Source of the DNA: Sneathiella sedimenti
Lineage (GTDB): Bacteria; Pseudomonadota; Alphaproteobacteria; Sneathiellales; Sneathiellaceae
Assembly (NCBI RefSeq): GCF_017313765.1
Contig: NZ_JAFLNC010000003.1
Coordinates: forward strand, 62,001 to 126,000
Direction: 5' to 3'
Length of the DNA: 64,000 nucleotides
Position 1 is the first letter of the stretch; each line of letters starts with the position of its first letter. Below, piece after piece: positions 1 to 8,442 of the stretch. Position numbers and translations under genes: made by a program. The notes under the pieces were generated by a model. That model saw only the letters and a list, made by a program, of their open reading frames with translations, was not told the origin of the DNA and did no database searches.

Positions 1-830
1 ACCAGAAGAATTATTATCGCGGCCGCCACATACAGGATGCCCATAAATGGTACGACCTTTTCCGTTACCCGTGCGATTGATTTCATGCCGCCGATAATTA
101 CCGCAAAAACAATGACGGAGAATGCAATGCCGGTGATCCATCCGGGGTAGTCGCCGACAATCCCGGCAATCTGAGCATGTGCCTGGTTTGCTTGAAACAT
201 ATTGCCGCCACCAAGTGCACCAAAGATACAGAAGATGGAAAAGAGAATGGCGAGAGGTTTGCCGCCCGGAATTCCAAGTTGCTTGAAACCTTTTGAAATA
301 TAGTACATTGGCCCGCCGGAGACCGTGCCATCGTCATATTCATTCCGGAATTTTACGCCGAGCGTACATTCCGTAAATTTTGATGCCATACCAAGCAGGC
401 CGGCCAGTATCATCCAGAATGTGGCGCCCGGTCCGCCTATGCCGACTGCGACTGCCACACCTGCAATGTTCCCAAGTCCGACCGTGCCAGAAAGAGCCGT
501 TGCAAGCGCCTGAAAATGGCTGACTTCACCGGCATCTTCGGGATCCGAATAGTCGCCTTTCACCAAGCTGATCGCATGGCCGAAGAAGCGGAACTGGACA
601 AAGCCGAAATAGAGTGTGAAAATTGACGCGGCGATAACCAGCCACATCACGATCCAGGGAAAGCTCGTGCCCGGAATGGGGGCGAAGATAAAGCTGACAA
701 ACGGACCGGTAGCCGCCGCGAAGGCTTGATTGACTTGTTGGTCCAGGGTCATCGCCTCTTGGGCAAATGACGTGCCGGCCACGGCAATCGCCGCGATCTG
801 AACGAGCAGTGCGATAAATAAGTTTCTCAT
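1..830 (-). CDS. Sodium:alanine/glycine symporter (AGCS family), partial
   Basis: Inner-membrane amino-acid:Na+ symporter whose 3' end lies outside the window; about 276 residues are visible. The ATG at 828-830 is preceded by a G-rich ribosome site (GGGGG). The N-terminus MRNLFIALLVQIAAIAVAG looks like a signal or first membrane segment. Further on are family-typical stretches: FGFVQFRFFGHAI, ALSGTVGLGNIAGVAVAVG (the conserved Gly-rich segment near the sodium site), MASKFTECTLGVKFR and SGGPMYYISKG. The gene lies 11 bases after the universal stress protein gene and is almost certainly co-transcribed with it. The substrate, alanine or glycine, is inferred from the family only. Confidence 0.93.
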   Translation of the reverse strand, partial: MRNLFIALLVQIAAIAVAGTSFAQEAMTLDQQVNQAFAAATGPFVSFIFAPIPGTSFPWIVMWLVIAASIFTLYFGFVQFRFFGHAISLVKGDYSDPEDAGEVSHFQALATALSGTVGLGNIAGVAVAVGIGGPGATFWMILAGLLGMASKFTECTLGVKFRNEYDDGTVSGGPMYYISKGFKQLGIPGGKPLAILFSIFCIFGALGGGNMFQANQAHAQIAGIVGDYPGWITGIAFSVIVFAVIIGGMKSIARVTEKVVPFMGILYVAAAIIILL

Positions 831-841
831 GACGACCCCCC

Positions 842-1279
842 TCAGCCAATCACAGTTACGGGTACATGTGCGCTCATCACCAGAGTAGATGTTGAACTCC
901 CAAACAGGCGGTTAACCAGTCCTTGGCTGGAGGCGCGACCAACAATGATTTGTTCTGCATTTTCTTGCTTGGCAATAGCGTTCAGAATATCCGCGACATG
1001 ACCGTGGCGAACGAGTCCCCGCGCCTTGACGCCGGCCTCACTCAATTTTGCTAACGCCGGGTCAACGACGCGCGCCTTTGCCAGGGATATCTCTTCTTCG
1101 CGTCGCTTGTGGCGTTCCGCATTTTCTTCGGGTGTCTGAAAAGAATAGGGTGACCATTCAACAACATAGACGACCAGAAGCTCGCAATCCTTGATCAGGC
1201 CGGCCATTCGCTTGCCGTAGTCAAGAACACGTTCCCCCGACTCATGGCCGTCAAGACCAATTACCAGTTTAGTTGTCAT
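842..1279 (-). CDS. Universal stress protein (UspA family)
   Basis: Cytoplasmic UspA-fold protein of 145 residues beginning MTTKLVIGLDGHESGERVL. I chose the ATG at 1277-1279 because it has an AGGAGGG ribosome site about 8-10 bases upstream; an in-frame extension back to 1321 is open but has no such site. The C-terminal nucleotide-binding loop is GRASSQGLVNRLFGSST. It departs from the classical G-2x-G-9x-G(S/T) pattern because the second glycine is missing, so ATP binding may be altered. It is the first gene of a two-gene unit with the AGCS symporter, which resembles other Usp genes paired with transporters, including the usp beside uehC in this window. Confidence 0.9.
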   Translation of the reverse strand: MTTKLVIGLDGHESGERVLDYGKRMAGLIKDCELLVVYVVEWSPYSFQTPEENAERHKRREEEISLAKARVVDPALAKLSEAGVKARGLVRHGHVADILNAIAKQENAEQIIVGRASSQGLVNRLFGSSTSTLVMSAHVPVTVIG

Positions 1280-1803
1280 CTTTACTGTCCCTCCTCTAAA
1301 ATTGCCGCTATTTGCAGACACCTACCAAGCGTATGTTGTGGCTGCGAAATATCGGGAGGGCAAAGAACCAAAACGAGAATACACCTATAACGATACAATT
1401 GCCCCTAGGGTATAATAGAATAAAATAATATAATTGGGGAGAAAACTTATTCTACCTGTGGAAATATTTTAAAAATAGGAAATTTCGGTGTGTCAAATAT
1501 TAGTCTGTTAGATGACGTATAGAAAATATGAAAATTTAGAAATTTATCTATAAAAAACCTAATTATTATAATGCTGAATAAGTATTATTTTCATGATTCT
1601 ATTCTGTAAATTGGCGTGCCATATAAGCAATAAAAATACTGATCTTTGTCGGAAGGTTTTGTTGTTCTCAACCAGCCATGCAAGGCGGTGTATTCGGGCT
1701 GTTGCCTTCATCCGCACGTTCTCTACTAAAAGACAGCGAGACGTTTTCTGTGATTTGAGCTAAGCTTTGTCGCCAATCAAGAAAAACAAAAAAGGATGTA
1801 GTC
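1280..1803. other. Divergent intergenic region, AT-rich
   Basis: This 524-base spacer separates the minus-strand usp unit from the plus-strand enoyl-CoA hydratase and must carry both promoters. About 1380-1640 is strongly AT-rich compared with its surroundings. I see no convincing ORF, RNA gene or long inverted repeat here, and no confident -35/-10 pair. Confidence 0.6.
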
Positions 1804-2628
1804 ATGGCCTATGAGCACATTAAATATGAAACAGAAGACGGCGTCGCGACAGTAACCCTGAACCGGCCGGATAAGCTGAATGCCTGGACCCGCACCATGG
1901 AGCGCGAAGTCCGCGACGCTATGGAAACGGCAGATGGCGACGATGCTGTTCGGGTAATTATTCTCACCGGAGAGGGGCGGGGTTTTTGCGCCGGCGCCGA
2001 TATGGACCTCTTGAGCGGGATTGAGGATGGATCGGAAAAGCGGGAGGCAGGCGCCGTTTATGGCACGAAAGCCTATAATGTCTCGGTTCGCTCGGATTTT
2101 CAGACGCAATATTCCTATTTTCCGTCGATCAAGAAGCCCATCATTGGCGCCATCAATGGTCCTGCCGCCGGTCTTGGGATGGTGATTTCCCTCTACTGTG
2201 ATATGCGCCTTGCCAGCCGGGACGCGATCTTCATGACGGCCTTCGCTAAACGCGGCCTGATCGCGGAGCATGGTATTTCGTGGATGCTGCCGCGCCTGAT
2301 TGGCCATTCGGCAGCGCTGGATCTCCTGCTGTCCTCACGCAAGGTGACCGCAGAAGAAGCGTTGCAGCTTGGTTTGGTAAACCAGGTCCATGATGCAGAA
2401 GCTTTGATGCCGGCGGTCATGGCCTATGCGGCCGATCTTGCGCAGAATGTTTCACCGCGCTCCATGGCTGTTATGAAGCGACAGGTGTACGACGCCCAGT
2501 TTCAAAGCCTGAGTGAGGCCGTCGCGACGGGTAATGAGGAAATGATCAAGAGCTTTGCCAGCGAGGATTTCAAGGAAGGCGTTGCTCACTTCCTTGAAAA
2601 GCGCCCCGCGAAGTTTACTGGACGATAG
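1804..2628 (+). CDS. Enoyl-CoA hydratase/isomerase family protein
   Basis: Crotonase-fold protein of 274 residues, the usual length for the family, acting on acyl-CoA thioesters in the cytoplasm. Crotonase landmarks are present: VATVTLNRPDKLNAW near residue 15, an oxyanion-hole segment GRGFCAGADMDLL near 60-75, and the second oxyanion segment KPIIGAINGPAAGLGM near 113-128. AEHGISWMLPRLIG and TAEEALQLGLVNQV follow in the expected order. An AAAGGA ribosome site precedes the ATG. No other beta-oxidation gene is adjacent, so the exact substrate is unknown; hydratase and isomerase cannot be told apart here. Confidence 0.93.
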   Translation: MAYEHIKYETEDGVATVTLNRPDKLNAWTRTMEREVRDAMETADGDDAVRVIILTGEGRGFCAGADMDLLSGIEDGSEKREAGAVYGTKAYNVSVRSDFQTQYSYFPSIKKPIIGAINGPAAGLGMVISLYCDMRLASRDAIFMTAFAKRGLIAEHGISWMLPRLIGHSAALDLLLSSRKVTAEEALQLGLVNQVHDAEALMPAVMAYAADLAQNVSPRSMAVMKRQVYDAQFQSLSEAVATGNEEMIKSFASEDFKEGVAHFLEKRPAKFTGR

Positions 2629-2639
2629 CCTCAAGACGG

Positions 2640-2903
2640 CTAGTCCCTTTGTCTTTCCTGCTGTTCCGCCCTGAGTTTCGATATCGTTGAAAGAAGCTCG
2701 GCGGGCTTGGCTTGCTTCTCCGATGCCGGCATATTTTCGGATTCGGCACGGAGAAGGGCCTTAACGTCATCTTCCCAGGCTTTCAGAATATCATTCTGCT
2801 GATCCTGGGTCAGGTTATTGTCCCGGGTCACGTCATGGGGGGTGTCAAAAAATTCCGCCGGGTTTTTACGTATTTTATCCATCAGGGTTGGAGAGTTTTT
2901 CAT
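2640..2903 (-). CDS. Small conserved hypothetical protein
   Basis: Protein of 87 residues, highly charged, without signal peptide or membrane segment. It starts MKNSPTLMDKIRKNP at an ATG with a near-perfect AAGGAGGT ribosome site, so it is very likely translated. The pattern FFDTPHDVTRDNNLTQDQQ followed by ILKAWEDDVKALL resembles a family of short alphaproteobacterial proteins of unknown function, recalled from general knowledge and not checked. It lies 50 bases downstream of dodecin on the same strand and converges with the hydratase gene, whose stop is 11 bases away. No function is proposed. Confidence 0.8.
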   Translation of the reverse strand: MKNSPTLMDKIRKNPAEFFDTPHDVTRDNNLTQDQQNDILKAWEDDVKALLRAESENMPASEKQAKPAELLSTISKLRAEQQERQRD

Positions 2904-2953
2904 GGTTACCTCCTTATCGAAGTTCGGAAATAAAATGTGGCTGGCTTGATGCC

Positions 2954-3163
2954 TTAATCCTCGTAGCGAAATCCGAGTTTAAGCACGACCTGGTAATGGA
3001 CGATCTTGTCATCCTTTACATGACCCCGAATTTCCTTGGTTTCGAACCAGTCGAGATTACGAATTGTCTTCGACGCTCTTTTAATGGCCTGCTCTATGGC
3101 ATCTTCTATGGATTTGCTGGAACTGCCGACAAGCTCGGTTACGGAATAGATATTATCGGACAT
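2954..3163 (-). CDS. Dodecin family flavin-binding protein
   Basis: Dodecins are about 70-residue proteins that form hollow dodecamers storing or buffering flavins. The 69 residues here, MSDNIYSVTELVGSSSKSIE onward, match the family in length and order: the N-terminal strand, VGSSSKSIEDAIEQAI helix, then NLDWFETKEIRGHV, which holds the Trp that stacks on flavin, and a final strand VVLKLGFRYED. The ATG at 3161-3163 has an AAGGAG site 8 bases upstream. The reading frame stays open upstream through a TTG-started ORF to 3472, so a longer fused product is possible. Given the strong internal site and full-length match, the short form is preferred. Confidence 0.92.
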   Translation of the reverse strand: MSDNIYSVTELVGSSSKSIEDAIEQAIKRASKTIRNLDWFETKEIRGHVKDDKIVHYQVVLKLGFRYED

Positions 3164-3472
3164 GATATGAACTCCTTCTCTTATCCGGTGAGGGCCAATT
3201 CTGGCCCAAGATTGCCCTTGTTGATTTCTGGGCGTCGCTTGATGAATGGTAAGAACGGTTTGGGAAAAGCGGTCAATCGTCGATGCAACGGTGTATTCGT
3301 CTCTCGATAAAGAGGACGTCACTTTCCCATGGCGATGAGCTTCGGAGGCGTCTTCCAATAGTTCCTTGACCATTTCTTCGTCAAGGACTTCCTCTTCCAG
3401 CATCGCCAGAATAAGACTTTCAAATATACTTAATGCCGCTTTACCAAACACGGCGCCACTTTTGTCAGTCAA
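3164..3472 (-). CDS. Upstream small ORF in frame with dodecin (possible fusion)
   Basis: A TTG codon at 3470-3472, with AGGAG about 12 bases upstream, opens an ORF that has no stop before dodecin and enters it in frame. Its first 50 or so residues look like a genuine helical acidic protein: TDKSGAVFGKAALSIFES, then LDEEMVKELLEDASEAHR. The last 25 codons before the dodecin ATG, rich in Arg/Gln/Pro, read more like a translated leader. Either this is a small gene whose stop has been lost, or a real 172-residue fusion. Function unknown. Confidence 0.45.
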
Positions 3473-3634
3473 CGCAATTACTTTACTCCTTTTTCAATAA
3501 GACCGCCCTGACTATCTTCGAACGCGCGAGTTCGCGCATTTACATAGGTTATCCTTGATAAAATTTCGGATGACCCGATCTGTGGTATATTGGGCTATCA
3601 TTCCAGAAGTGTGTATCCAAGAAAGCGGGCGTAA

Positions 3635-4414
3635 ATGGCGGACAATACGGGATCAAACAGCGCAGATATCTTTATCGCAAAGTTTTCTTCCTACATTGAT
3701 CTGTCAGAGCAGGAGCAGGAGGTGATCGAGGCGCTTACGCAGAACAGCATGACCGTTGACGAGGGGCAGGATATTATCCTCGAGAGTGAAAAAAGTTCGA
3801 GCGCCTATTTGTTGCAGTCTGGATGGGCAATCCGCTACAAGGTCGTCCCTGATGGCGGCCGACAGATTATTTCATTTTTGCTACCAGGCGATATTTTCGG
3901 GTTTCGTGAAAGCCTTTTCGATCTTTCCGATGACTCGGTGCAGGCATTAACGCCGATCATTGTACATCGCCTGCCGGCGGAGAAAATTGCTGAAATTTGC
4001 GATAGTTTTACGAACCTATCCCTCGCGCTCACCTGGGCGCGAGCGCGAGAGCATGCAATTCTTGCGGAACAAATTGTACGCCTTGGACGCCGAAATGCGT
4101 ATGAGCGGCTTGGGCATCTTTTGTTGGAGCTACTGCATCGTCTGCAATTGGTCGACAAGGCGGGCAGCAGTGAATATTATCTGCCTCTGACCCAGGAGAT
4201 CCTTGCGGATACCCTTGGTCTTAGCATCGTGCATGTAAACCGCACCCTGCGGAAACTTCGCAATGACAAGATGATCGAGCTTGACCCCAAGACTCGCAGG
4301 TTGAGGATCCTGAATAAGGAGGCGCTGAGCGAGCGGACGGGATATGACCAGAGCTTCCTAGATCAACTGGGTGATCCGTCTCGCAGCCCCCAAGAAGCAA
4401 TTGGGTCGGACTAG
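3635..4414 (+). CDS. Crp/Fnr family transcriptional regulator
   Basis: Regulator of 259 residues with an N-terminal cyclic-nucleotide-binding-like barrel (about residues 15-130) and a C-terminal Crp-type helix-turn-helix. Barrel signs are YLLQSGWAIRYKVVPDGGRQ and ISFLLPGDIFGFRESLF. The DNA-recognition region is LTQEILADTLGLSIVHVNRT around residues 183-202. The Fnr-type N-terminal Cys cluster for an iron-sulfur centre is absent; the only Cys visible lies in EICDSF, so it is not an oxygen-sensing Fnr. The C-terminal 40 residues after the HTH are longer than in typical Crp. Its position just upstream of the NAGGN operon suggests, but does not prove, control of that operon. Confidence 0.93.
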   Translation: MADNTGSNSADIFIAKFSSYIDLSEQEQEVIEALTQNSMTVDEGQDIILESEKSSSAYLLQSGWAIRYKVVPDGGRQIISFLLPGDIFGFRESLFDLSDDSVQALTPIIVHRLPAEKIAEICDSFTNLSLALTWARAREHAILAEQIVRLGRRNAYERLGHLLLELLHRLQLVDKAGSSEYYLPLTQEILADTLGLSIVHVNRTLRKLRNDKMIELDPKTRRLRILNKEALSERTGYDQSFLDQLGDPSRSPQEAIGSD

Positions 4415-4429
4415 GCTGACATTCCAGAT

Positions 4430-4461
4430 CTTCTCTAACTATCTAATAGAGAAGGGTTTTT
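4430..4461 (+). terminator. Probable intrinsic terminator after the Crp/Fnr gene
   Basis: CTTCTCTA at 4430-4437 pairs with TAGAGAAG at 4447-4454 around a nine-base loop. Two G residues and a run of five T follow. It lies 16 bases past the regulator stop and would separate it from the NAGGN operon. Confidence 0.6.
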
Positions 4462-4574
4462 CCAATTCTAGATAAAAAAGCTCCTCTATATTAATCCATG
4501 TTAATGCGGCCTCGCCCCGTCTTTGCAGACTAAAGGGCGAATGACCATTGTTTCGATAGTGAAAGGAGCGCCGC

Positions 4575-4847
4575 ATGGAAAATCAGGATTTCCAGAAGGA
4601 ACTCAGGAACCAGATTAATGAGTGGGATGCCGATATTGCCCGGCTAATGGCTCGGGCAGATGAAGCCCGCCCGGAGGTGCGTGCACGTTACCTCGCGGAT
4701 ATCGGCCGCTTAAAGAGCCAAAAGAAAAAGGTCGAAGCGCGCCTTAAAGACCTCGAAAACTCGCAGGAAGACATGTCTGGGGGACTAGATATCACGCGGG
4801 AAAAGCAGGTCGCCTCCGTCATTAACCCACTTGAACGGTTTAGGTAA
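4575..4847 (+). CDS. Small coiled-coil protein, first gene of the NAGGN operon
   Basis: Protein of 90 residues, almost wholly helical and charged: FQKELRNQINEWDADIARLM, then a segment ending DIGRLKSQKKKVEARLKDLE. The heptad pattern suggests a coiled coil over about residues 5-65. No signal peptide or membrane segment is seen. It resembles small stress-response coiled-coil proteins of the sll1863 kind, recalled from general knowledge only. The AAAGGAG ribosome site is strong, and the stop is 11 bases before the amidotransferase gene, so it is the leader of the operon. A chaperone, scaffold or osmotic-stress role would fit but nothing in the sequence shows it. Confidence 0.8.
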   Translation: MENQDFQKELRNQINEWDADIARLMARADEARPEVRARYLADIGRLKSQKKKVEARLKDLENSQEDMSGGLDITREKQVASVINPLERFR

Positions 4848-4858
4848 AGAGCATTCCT

Positions 4859-6637
4859 ATGTGCGGTATTTGCGGAGAAGTAACCTTTGATGGCACGCCT
4901 GTCTCTTTAGAGGCGATCGAAAAGATGATGGACACGATGGTGCCACGTGGACCGGATGCGGCGGGTGTCTATCTGCGCGATCAGGTCGCTTTCGGCCATC
5001 GACGGCTTAAAATTATTGATCTGTCCGAGCGGTCTCATCAGCCCATGGTCGATCTGGAGCTTGGTCTCTCGATCGCTTTCAACGGATGCCTCTACAACTA
5101 CCCAGAGTTACGACGCGAACTGGAAGGAAAAGGATATGGCTTTCATTCTGATGGGGATACGGAAGTAATATTGAAAGCCTTTGCGGAATGGGGCCCCGAT
5201 TGTGTACGCCGTTTTCAAGGGATGTTTGCTTTCGCCATTCAGGAGCGCGAAAGTGGCCGGCTCATTCTGGCGCGCGACCGCCTTGGCATCAAGCCGTTGT
5301 ACCTCTCCTATGGGGCATCCGGAAAGCGATTGAGATTTGCCTCTTCCCTGTTAGCGCTGTTGTCCGCAGGTGATGTCGATACCGCGATCAACCCTATCGG
5401 CCTGCATCATTACATGACATTTCACGCAGTAGTCCCGCCACCCCACACAATCCTTAAAGGCGTGGAGAAGCTACCGCCAGCAACTGTCCGTATTATTGAG
5501 GCTGATGGGCGCGTTCGAGACAAGCAATATTGGGAACTCAATTTCGCCCGTACGGATGAAGAGGAGAGGCGCCCCGTCGAGGAATGGCGGTCCGAGATAA
5601 TGGACGCCTTAAAGCGCGCCGTGAGTCGGCGTATGATTGCCGATGTTCCGGTTGGTGTGTTGTTATCTGGCGGGGTCGATTCCAGCCTGATTGTTGGCCT
5701 GCTTGCGGAAGCGGGGCAAACTGGCCTTAAAACTTTTTCGGTTGGGTTTGAAGAAGCCCATGGTGAAAAAGGGGACGAGTTCCAGTATTCAGACTTGATC
5801 GCCAGGCATTTCGGAACAGATCACTACAAGACGGTCGTCTCGTCCGACAGGCTTTTAAGCTCGCTACCCAAGGTGTTCGCGTCGATGTCAGAGCCCATGG
5901 TCAGTTATGATAACGTCGGCTTTTATCTTTTGTCGGAACAGGTCTCTCAACATGTAAAGGTTGTGCAGAGCGGACAAGGGGCTGACGAAATTTTTGCCGG
6001 CTACCATTGGTATCCGCCGCTTGAGAAGACAAACGACCCCGTGCATGATTACGCGAAGGTCTTTTTCGACCGCGACCACCAGGAATACATGTCGGCGATC
6101 TCGCCGGATCATGTATCCGACGATTATAGCCGTGCCTTCGTTGACGCACATTTCAGTTCGAACAATACCCCTTATCCGCTGGAGAAAGCACTCGGGTTGG
6201 ACACGACAGTTATGCTCGTCGACGACCCTGTTAAACGGGTGGATAATATGACAATGGCCTGGGGGCTGGAGGCGCGAGTGCCTTTTCTTGACCATGAACT
6301 TGTGGAGCTGGCGGCGAAAGTGCCCGCAAGCCACAAACTGGCAAGCGGGGGCAAGGGCATATTGAAAGATATCGCCCGCGACGTGATTCCGGAAGACGTG
6401 ATCGATAGGCCGAAGGGATATTTTCCGGTCCCTGCGTTGAAATATGTCGATGGGGAATATCTTGATTTTGTGTCGGATATCCTGAATTCACAGACAGCCA
6501 AAGAGCGCGGCCTCTTTCAGGACGACTACGTCGATATGCTGCTTGGTGATCCCACGGCGCATATTACACCGCTGAAAGGCTCCAAGGTCTGGCAGATAGC
6601 CACCCTTGAAATGTGGCTCCAGACAAATGGTATTTAA
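4859..6637 (+). CDS. asnO: N-acetylglutaminylglutamine amidotransferase
   Basis: Asparagine-synthetase-like enzyme of 592 residues that amidates the C-terminus in synthesis of the osmolyte N-acetylglutaminylglutamine amide. The class II glutaminase domain starts with the nucleophile Cys2 (MCGICGE) and includes RGPDAAG and FNGCLYNYPELR. The ATP-pyrophosphatase domain has the P-loop LLSGGVDSSLIVGLL near residue 268 and SGQGADEIFAGYHW near 375. These features are shared with AsnB; assignment to the NAGGN enzyme rests on the next two genes, which form the characteristic trio. In Sinorhizobium meliloti the homologue asnO, with ngg, was shown to make NAGGN under osmotic stress. Confidence 0.94.
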   Translation: MCGICGEVTFDGTPVSLEAIEKMMDTMVPRGPDAAGVYLRDQVAFGHRRLKIIDLSERSHQPMVDLELGLSIAFNGCLYNYPELRRELEGKGYGFHSDGDTEVILKAFAEWGPDCVRRFQGMFAFAIQERESGRLILARDRLGIKPLYLSYGASGKRLRFASSLLALLSAGDVDTAINPIGLHHYMTFHAVVPPPHTILKGVEKLPPATVRIIEADGRVRDKQYWELNFARTDEEERRPVEEWRSEIMDALKRAVSRRMIADVPVGVLLSGGVDSSLIVGLLAEAGQTGLKTFSVGFEEAHGEKGDEFQYSDLIARHFGTDHYKTVVSSDRLLSSLPKVFASMSEPMVSYDNVGFYLLSEQVSQHVKVVQSGQGADEIFAGYHWYPPLEKTNDPVHDYAKVFFDRDHQEYMSAISPDHVSDDYSRAFVDAHFSSNNTPYPLEKALGLDTTVMLVDDPVKRVDNMTMAWGLEARVPFLDHELVELAAKVPASHKLASGGKGILKDIARDVIPEDVIDRPKGYFPVPALKYVDGEYLDFVSDILNSQTAKERGLFQDDYVDMLLGDPTAHITPLKGSKVWQIATLEMWLQTNGI

Positions 6638-6648
6638 CACGAGGTAAA

Positions 6649-8442
6649 ATGATGACCTCAGTCAAACAGAATAGCCAAACCGATACATTGCGTGCCTCGC
6701 AGGTGTCCCTGAAAAATTGGGGCGATCCACCTGAAAGTGCGCGCGAAGGCGCAGTTGGGCGGAATGTGGCGATTGATTGCGGTTGGGGACGCCTGATTTT
6801 TGGCCAGACCTTCGATGATGCAAAATTTCTTGCGACAACCCTGTCGCAGGAAGTCGAAAGCCAGCGGGACGTCGCGATCTATGTGCATGAGCCTCATGTC
6901 GTACTTTCCTATGCCCCGCAGTCACTTTTCCTCGACCCTTCTCATACCTTCCGTCTTGATCTTACTCGTCGGCCAGAGCGGGCCATGACATCGAAACATT
7001 TCACGATTCGTGCGGCCGAGAAAGGGGACGAGAAGGGTATTAACCGCCTCTATCTCGGACGGGACATGGTGCCTGTCAGTGAAGGTTATATCGATCAGCA
7101 GAAATTGCATTCTGCGGTAGAGGTTCTGGTTGCCTTGGAAAACGAGGGCGCTGGTGAGATCATTGGTGTTGTCATGTCGGTAGATCATCAGCAGGCTCTA
7201 CAGGATCCTGACAACGGGTCCAGCCTCTGGGCCCTGGCTGTCGACCCGCAGGCACCTTTTCCCGGAATTGGAGAAGCATTGGTTGAAGCGCTTGCCGATA
7301 GGCGCGCGAAAGCGGGGCGTAGCTTCATGGACCTATCCGTGGTTCATGACAATCACGAGGCGATCGCGCTGTATCAAAAACTCGGTTTTGAACAGATACC
7401 GGTCTACACGATCAAGCATAAGAACCCGATCAATGAGAAGCTTTTTATCGGCCCGGAAGAGGATGCAAGTCTGAATGTTTATGCCAAAATCATTGTAGAT
7501 GAGGCGCGCCGCCGGGGTATCCAGGTAGAGATAGAGGACACCGAGGCAGGGCTATTTCGACTAAGTCATGGAGGGCGATCGATTGCCTGCCGTGAGTCGT
7601 TGAGTGACCTAACTTCCGCCGTGGCACTCAGCCGATGTGATGACAAGCGGCTCACTCATCGACTGCTCGAAAAAGCCGGGTTGCGACAGCCCGAGCAGAT
7701 CATCGTTACAAAGGATCAGGATGTCACCGAGTTTTGTACACGTCATAAGCGGGTCGTCGTGAAACCGGCCAGCGGCGAGCAGGGGCGGGGAGTATCAGTT
7801 GATCTCAATTCAGTTGAAGAGGTAACAGCGGCGATCAAACGCGCAAGAGAACTATGTGATAGCGTGATTCTTGAAGAATACGTAACCGGCCAGGACCTGC
7901 GAATAATTGTGATTAACGAGGAAGTCGTGGCGGCGGCAATCCGTCGTCCTCCGATCATCAAGGGCGACGGTGAAACCTCTATCAAGGCATTGGTTGAGAA
8001 ACTCTCTCGCCGCCGGGAGGCGGCAACCAACGGGGAAAGCAGTATTCCTATGGATGATGAAACGTTCCGGTGTGTAAGAGCTGCCGGACACAAAATGTCG
8101 GATGTCTTGCCAAAGGATGAGAGTATTACGGTACGTCGAACTGCCAATCTTCACACGGGTGGGACGATCCATGATGTCACCGATATATTGCATCGCGAAA
8201 TGCGCACTGCGGCCATTACCGTGGCTCAGACACTCGGCATTCCCGTGGTTGGTTTGGATTTTATTGTCGAAGATCCCGCCAAGCCGGGATACGCCGTAAT
8301 CGAAGCGAACGAGCGCCCCGGCCTTGCCAATCACCAGCCACAGCCGACCGTAGAAAAATTTATCGACTTATTGTTTCCCCAGACGAAGGCGGATTCCTAT
8401 CGTAGCACCACAAAAACCAGTGAGACATATGACCAAAATTAG
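6649..8442 (+). CDS. ngg: N-acetylglutaminylglutamine synthetase (GNAT/ATP-grasp fusion)
   Basis: Bifunctional enzyme of about 597 residues. A GNAT acetyltransferase lies at about residues 115-260 (WALAVDPQAPFPGIGEALVE is the acetyl-CoA loop region). An ATP-grasp ligase related to cyanophycin synthetase lies at about 330-590 (RVVVKPASGEQGRGVSVDLN, VILEEYVTGQDLRIIVINEE, VIEANERPGLANH). It is expected to acetylate glutamine and join it to a second glutamine. The start is set at the ATG pair 6649/6652, with GAGG just upstream; the open frame continues back into asnO but without a ribosome site. It begins 11 bases after asnO and overlaps the following peptidase gene. Confidence 0.93.
   Translation: MMTSVKQNSQTDTLRASQVSLKNWGDPPESAREGAVGRNVAIDCGWGRLIFGQTFDDAKFLATTLSQEVESQRDVAIYVHEPHVVLSYAPQSLFLDPSHTFRLDLTRRPERAMTSKHFTIRAAEKGDEKGINRLYLGRDMVPVSEGYIDQQKLHSAVEVLVALENEGAGEIIGVVMSVDHQQALQDPDNGSSLWALAVDPQAPFPGIGEALVEALADRRAKAGRSFMDLSVVHDNHEAIALYQKLGFEQIPVYTIKHKNPINEKLFIGPEEDASLNVYAKIIVDEARRRGIQVEIEDTEAGLFRLSHGGRSIACRESLSDLTSAVALSRCDDKRLTHRLLEKAGLRQPEQIIVTKDQDVTEFCTRHKRVVVKPASGEQGRGVSVDLNSVEEVTAAIKRARELCDSVILEEYVTGQDLRIIVINEEVVAAAIRRPPIIKGDGETSIKALVEKLSRRREAATNGESSIPMDDETFRCVRAAGHKMSDVLPKDESITVRRTANLHTGGTIHDVTDILHREMRTAAITVAQTLGIPVVGLDFIVEDPAKPGYAVIEANERPGLANHQPQPTVEKFIDLLFPQTKADSYRSTTKTSETYDQN

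Noticed and set aside
526-849. Minus-strand ORF of 107 codons at the window start
   Set aside because: Out-of-frame shadow of the AGCS symporter, whose frame has a ribosome site and family motifs.
5888-6334. Minus-strand ORFs of 148 and 82 codons inside asnO
   Set aside because: Antisense to the conserved synthetase domain; no coding signal of their own.
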